Positions 62,001 to 64,000 of a DNA stretch of 64,000 nt are shown in pieces; the first letter of the stretch is position 1; the number at the start of each line of letters is the position of its first letter. The DNA comes from Chitinophaga solisilvae (lineage in GTDB: Bacteria > Bacteroidota > Bacteroidia > Chitinophagales > Chitinophagaceae), in the NCBI RefSeq assembly GCF_009928525.1, contig NZ_JAABOK010000016.1, positions 1-64,000 on the forward strand, read 5' to 3'. Made by a program: the position numbers and the translations under genes. The notes below the pieces were generated by a model. That model had not been told where the DNA came from. It did no database searches and was given only the letters and a program-made list of their open reading frames with translations.

Positions 62001-64000
62001 TTCTTCCTGATAATCTGCCGCCAGGTATTCACCTAATGCTGTCAGCGTCTGATATTCAAAGAAGAGGGTTTTTGACAGATCTCCGAAAATGTTTGCCAGC
62101 TGTTGATTCAGGCGGGTGATGATGAAGGAGTCGATACCATATATTTCCAGCGGAGCGGTAACATCAATCCGGGAAGCGTCCAGCTTGATATCTGCTGCCA
62201 GCAACTGCTTCAGCTGGCTGATCGTTTTCTCGCGCAGCAGGGAAGCAGGCACATTTACATTTGCCGTTGCTGCTTTCTGAGCCGGCGCTTTGGCGGCATC
62301 GTTATCTGCCGGCGCCTCTGCATGTTGCAGGAACGCCTGCATGGCGGCCAGGTGGCCTTCCCATACCATCAGGTGTTCCTTACCGGTTTGCAGACACCGG
62401 TAAAAGGCATGGATGCCTGTATGCCGCTGCAGTGGCACCATACCCGCTTTCTGTTCTATTTGCTTGCGGGTAGCTTCGTCTACTTTCATTCCGCCTTCTT
62501 CCCACAGCGGCCAGCTGATAGCCAACGTATGGCCGGAGCGCCGGCCTGCTGCTGCCAGTTCATTACGGTAACGGGCATACGCATCCATGAAAGCGTTGGC
62601 CGCAGCATAATCCGACTGCCCGGCATTGCCCATGATACCTGAGCCTGAAGAGAAGAGCACTAAAAAGTCGAGCGGCAGATGCCTGGTGGCTTCATCTATC
62701 TGCACCAGTCCTGATACTTTTGGAGAAAATACTTCTTCCAGTTCCCCAATTGTTTTCTTGAAGATGAAATTATCGCGGATAAGCCCTGCACTGTGGATGA
62801 TGCCATTTAACCGGCCAAAGGATGACTGTATATCCTGCACGAGCGTAACGGCCTGTTGCGGATCGGCAACGTCTGCCTGTTTATAGTGTATCCTGAAACC
62901 GGATGTGGCGAGTGCTGCCAGCTGCTGCGCTTTGGCGGCAGATAATACCGACCGGCCGCACAGCACCAGTGTTACATCCGGTGCTTTCGCGGCTATTTCT
63001 TCTGCAAAGATCCATCCCAGCCCGCCTGCGCCACCGGTGATGAGGTAAACGCCTCCCGGCTTCCAGGGCAACGGAACGTCGCCTTGCGGAACGGACGTTT
63101 CTCTCCAGGCGGCTACGGTGCGTCTGCCGTTTTCATAACGGATATCATTATCTCTGGGATGCTGCGCACATTGCTGCAGACAGGTAACTACACCGTTAGT
63201 ATCTGTGTCCGCTGAAATACTGATCAGCTGACCGATAAACAAAGGGTTTTCCAGGTGAGCGGTTTTAAGAATACCCGCCAGTCCTGCCTGCAATTGCTGC
63301 AACGCATGAGTGCCTACCAGCAGCTGCACCAGTACTTTCTTTCTTGGTTTATTGCTGAGCAGGGATTGTACTGCATTAAACAGGCGTACCGCATGCTGCT
63401 GGTATTGCCTGTCGGTAGCAGCTATATCTCCGGACCATATCTGGCATTGCGCATGCCGCAGCTGCGACATAACAGCTTCGGAGGTAATATTTGTCAGTCC
63501 GCATACGATCACCAGGTGCTGTTCATACTCCGGTGCGGCCACGGCATTATTCCAGGGTTGTTCTTTCCGGTAAGGCTCCAGGAAGAGTGTATCCGTTTCC
63601 GTTAGTATCCTGCGCTCCGGCGTAGTTGTAACTACGGGCGCCGGGGCATCATGCGATACCCAATAGGTTTCTTTTGCGAAGGGATATGCAGGCAGATGTA
63701 CTCTTTGCGGGCGTTGTTCCCCATATAACGGCTGCCAGGATAATTCATATCCCTGGCAATAGAGATCTGCCAGTGCGAGCAGGGTATCCCTGTAGCGCTG
63801 TGCATTGTCCCGTTGCTGAAAGCTGCGCTCCAGCAGGTCGGCAGCATACTGATGCAATGCGGTCTGCATCCGGAAGTCGCGCGCCACTTTGCCGGTGAAC
63901 ACAAACGGCAGCTTTTCATTCCTGCCGGCCTGTTTCCAGCCGTGAACGGCTTCTTCCCTGCTGCTCACCACTACCGCGCAACGGCAGGAAAAATGTTGCC
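59058..64000 (-). CDS. Trans-AT polyketide synthase PKS1 (partial): [..]-KR-ACP-KS-ACP-ACP-docking
   Basis: The frame is open to the window edge, so the N-terminus is missing. Numbering from a Val codon at 63971: the post-KS linker of a preceding module (to about 106, ending PAYPFAKETYWV), pseudo-KR and KR (TGGAGGLG at 312, Tyr455, Asn459), ACP (Ser615), KS (711-1150; Cys886, His1021, His1061) and two tandem ACPs (Ser1457 and Ser1557), each followed six residues later by Trp (1463, 1563) in DSxxGVEW. That Trp is the known flag for beta-branching by an HMGS cassette, which this cluster has. A Gln/Pro repeat (about 1337-1357) lies between KS and ACPs. The last 28 residues (VDDILLQVSNGQLDISHADQ) look like a helical docking domain for PKS2. 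Confidence 0.95.
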   Translation of the reverse strand, partial: QHFSCRCAVVVSSREEAVHGWKQAGRNEKLPFVFTGKVARDFRMQTALHQYAADLLERSFQQRDNAQRYRDTLLALADLYCQGYELSWQPLYGEQRPQRVHLPAYPFAKETYWVSHDAPAPVVTTTPERRILTETDTLFLEPYRKEQPWNNAVAAPEYEQHLVIVCGLTNITSEAVMSQLRHAQCQIWSGDIAATDRQYQQHAVRLFNAVQSLLSNKPRKKVLVQLLVGTHALQQLQAGLAGILKTAHLENPLFIGQLISISADTDTNGVVTCLQQCAQHPRDNDIRYENGRRTVAAWRETSVPQGDVPLPWKPGGVYLITGGAGGLGWIFAEEIAAKAPDVTLVLCGRSVLSAAKAQQLAALATSGFRIHYKQADVADPQQAVTLVQDIQSSFGRLNGIIHSAGLIRDNFIFKKTIGELEEVFSPKVSGLVQIDEATRHLPLDFLVLFSSGSGIMGNAGQSDYAAANAFMDAYARYRNELAAAGRRSGHTLAISWPLWEEGGMKVDEATRKQIEQKAGMVPLQRHTGIHAFYRCLQTGKEHLMVWEGHLAAMQAFLQHAEAPADNDAAKAPAQKAATANVNVPASLLREKTISQLKQLLAADIKLDASRIDVTAPLEIYGIDSFIITRLNQQLANIFGDLSKTLFFEYQTLTALGEYLAADYQEECIRWTGLMPSATEHTVNEQLHTPPVADVAPVAVAEEKTAAPDITVTPAGNTSWEPVAIIGISGRYPKADNLQEFWKNIASGRDCISEIPADRWPLDGFFHPDAAEAVEQGKSYSKWGGFIDGFADFDPKFFNISPREAINIDPQERLFLQTCWEVLEDAGYTKQLLSSKYKHRVGVFAGITKTGFDLYGPELWKAGKPFNPHTSFSSVANRVSYLFNLHGPSIPIDTMCSSSLVAIHEACGHLHLRDCELAIAGGVNMYLHPTSYIGLCAQHMLSEDGQCKSFGEGGNGFVPGEGTGAVLLKRLSQAIADKDHIYAVIRGTGVNHGGKTNGYTVPSPVLQGSLIRETLDKADVDARTISYIEAHGTGTSLGDPIEITGLTQAFRQHTADKQFCAIGAVKSNIGHLEAAAGIAGITKIILQLKHGKIAPSLHAAVLNPNINFNNTPFKVQQELQDWKRPVVETAAGMQEYPRRAGISSFGAGGVNAHVILEEYIPAVPVAKTIASLPAVILLSATAEARLREMAARLLQFLRQESSGEISLADIAYTLQTGREAMEERLALSVNTWQELEEKLAAYVAGDNNIPGLFRGQVKAGKGVLSDLLTDDVLQQAVEQWIQQQKYSRLMELWVNGFAFDWNRLYQREKPRLISLPAYSFARERYWAPDNLAGATRQEMPAAPVAVPPPPQQQQQQQPQPQPQPQPQRVQVSPERQQVLQQLSAIVPEREVLDKPTGIALHTIIPDTVVPSVPVTAPAPPVPRVPAAAGASGEQLRRKLVASLADALFLSVEEIDEDKNLVDMGLDSIIGVEWVRALNKELGTAISALKVYDYPTIRLFAAFVEGETAKQPPAAAPHNGHPAAPEQPAVIATSSLEQELAASLAEALFMKPEEIETDKNFVDLGLDSVVGVEWTRAINKQFGTTLTATKLYDHPTLESFARYLASLLHADNGGHTAPALSVDDILLQVSNGQLDISHADQLLNHLKN
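59905..59963 (-). repeat. In-frame microsatellite encoding a Pro/Gln tract
   Basis: Tandem GGTTGC, then TTG, then GGT units on the plus strand encode alternating Pro-Gln, then poly-Gln, then poly-Pro residues in the KS-ACP linker of PKS1. Repeat-unit changes here keep the frame for three- or six-base steps, so linker length could vary among strains. Confidence 0.85.

Noticed and set aside
39266-63919. Many long plus-strand frames across the PKS genes
   Set aside because: The high-GC third positions of the megasynthase genes create open frames on the opposite strand; translations are rich in R, C, S and H and lack domain motifs.
39057-64000. In-line acyltransferase domains in the PKS genes
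   Set aside because: No GHSxG motif occurs between KS and the processing domains; only the post-KS linkers ending in YPFxRERYW are present.
1-64000. tRNA, rRNA, CRISPR arrays, transposases or integrases
   Set aside because: Looked for but none seen; no cloverleaf-like or regularly spaced repeats and no transposase motif was noticed.

Overview
The window looks like chromosome of a Bacteroidota soil bacterium of the Chitinophaga type. Pointers are the GC-moderate coding DNA, Bacteroidota-type -7 boxes (TAnnTTTG) close to start codons, almost no Shine-Dalgarno sequences, a two-gene Rhs locus with a secreted N-terminal partner, a GG-leader lanthipeptide precursor of the Bacteroidota family, and a UpxY/NusG-like antiterminator. 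The genus is an inference; there is no rRNA or other marker gene here.

Positions 1-28.3 kb hold mixed accessory genes. On the minus strand is a tripartite RND efflux operon (periplasmic adaptor, inner-membrane pump, outer-membrane factor; 5978 down to 228). Next come a small secreted protein, an AHSA1/SRPBCC protein divergent from a GlxA-type AraC regulator, a methyltransferase and a 948-residue exported protein of unknown function. These are followed by an operon of a fused XRE/pentapeptide-repeat regulator with a DrrA/DrrB-like ABC exporter, a lipoprotein alpha/beta hydrolase and an anchored cytochrome c-like protein. A 55-residue orphan lanthipeptide precursor lies at 17921-18088 and a GNAT acetyltransferase at 18776-19306. 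An Rhs operon (28309 down to 19428) encodes a secreted Rhs partner, an Rhs protein with a 247-residue variable hydrophobic tail and, 24 bases downstream, a small membrane protein that could be its immunity protein. A paralogue of that small protein sits at 18180-18554.

Positions 28.9 kb to the right edge are one large trans-AT polyketide synthase cluster, all on the minus strand, with its 5' end beyond the window. Four megasynthase ORFs are visible, in order of biosynthesis: PKS1 (64000-59058, partial) [..]-KR-ACP-KS-ACP-ACP; PKS2 (59047-53981) docking-KS-KR-ACP-KS0; PKS3 (53969-43332) DH-ACP-KS-DH-KR-ACP-KS-KR-ACP-KS0; PKS4 (43301-39057) DH-ACP-KS0-ACP-TE. None has an in-line acyltransferase.

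A second transcript headed by a NusG/UpxY-type antiterminator supplies the trans-acting parts: an AT fused to a PfaD-type enoylreductase, a second AT-like protein without the malonate-binding Arg, an unknown 93-residue protein, a donor ACP, a Cys-less KS, an HMG-CoA-synthase homologue, ECH1, ECH2 and a luciferase-like monooxygenase. The beta-branching cassette fits the tandem Trp-flagged ACPs of PKS1. Read by colinearity, the visible modules would build the carboxyl end of a polyene: C1 ester or acid, 2,4,6,8-tetraene, methyl branch at C9, hydroxyl at C11. The enoylreductase and monooxygenase have no clear target in the visible modules. A nearly identical 1.6-kb ACP-KS0 block is duplicated between PKS2 and PKS3.
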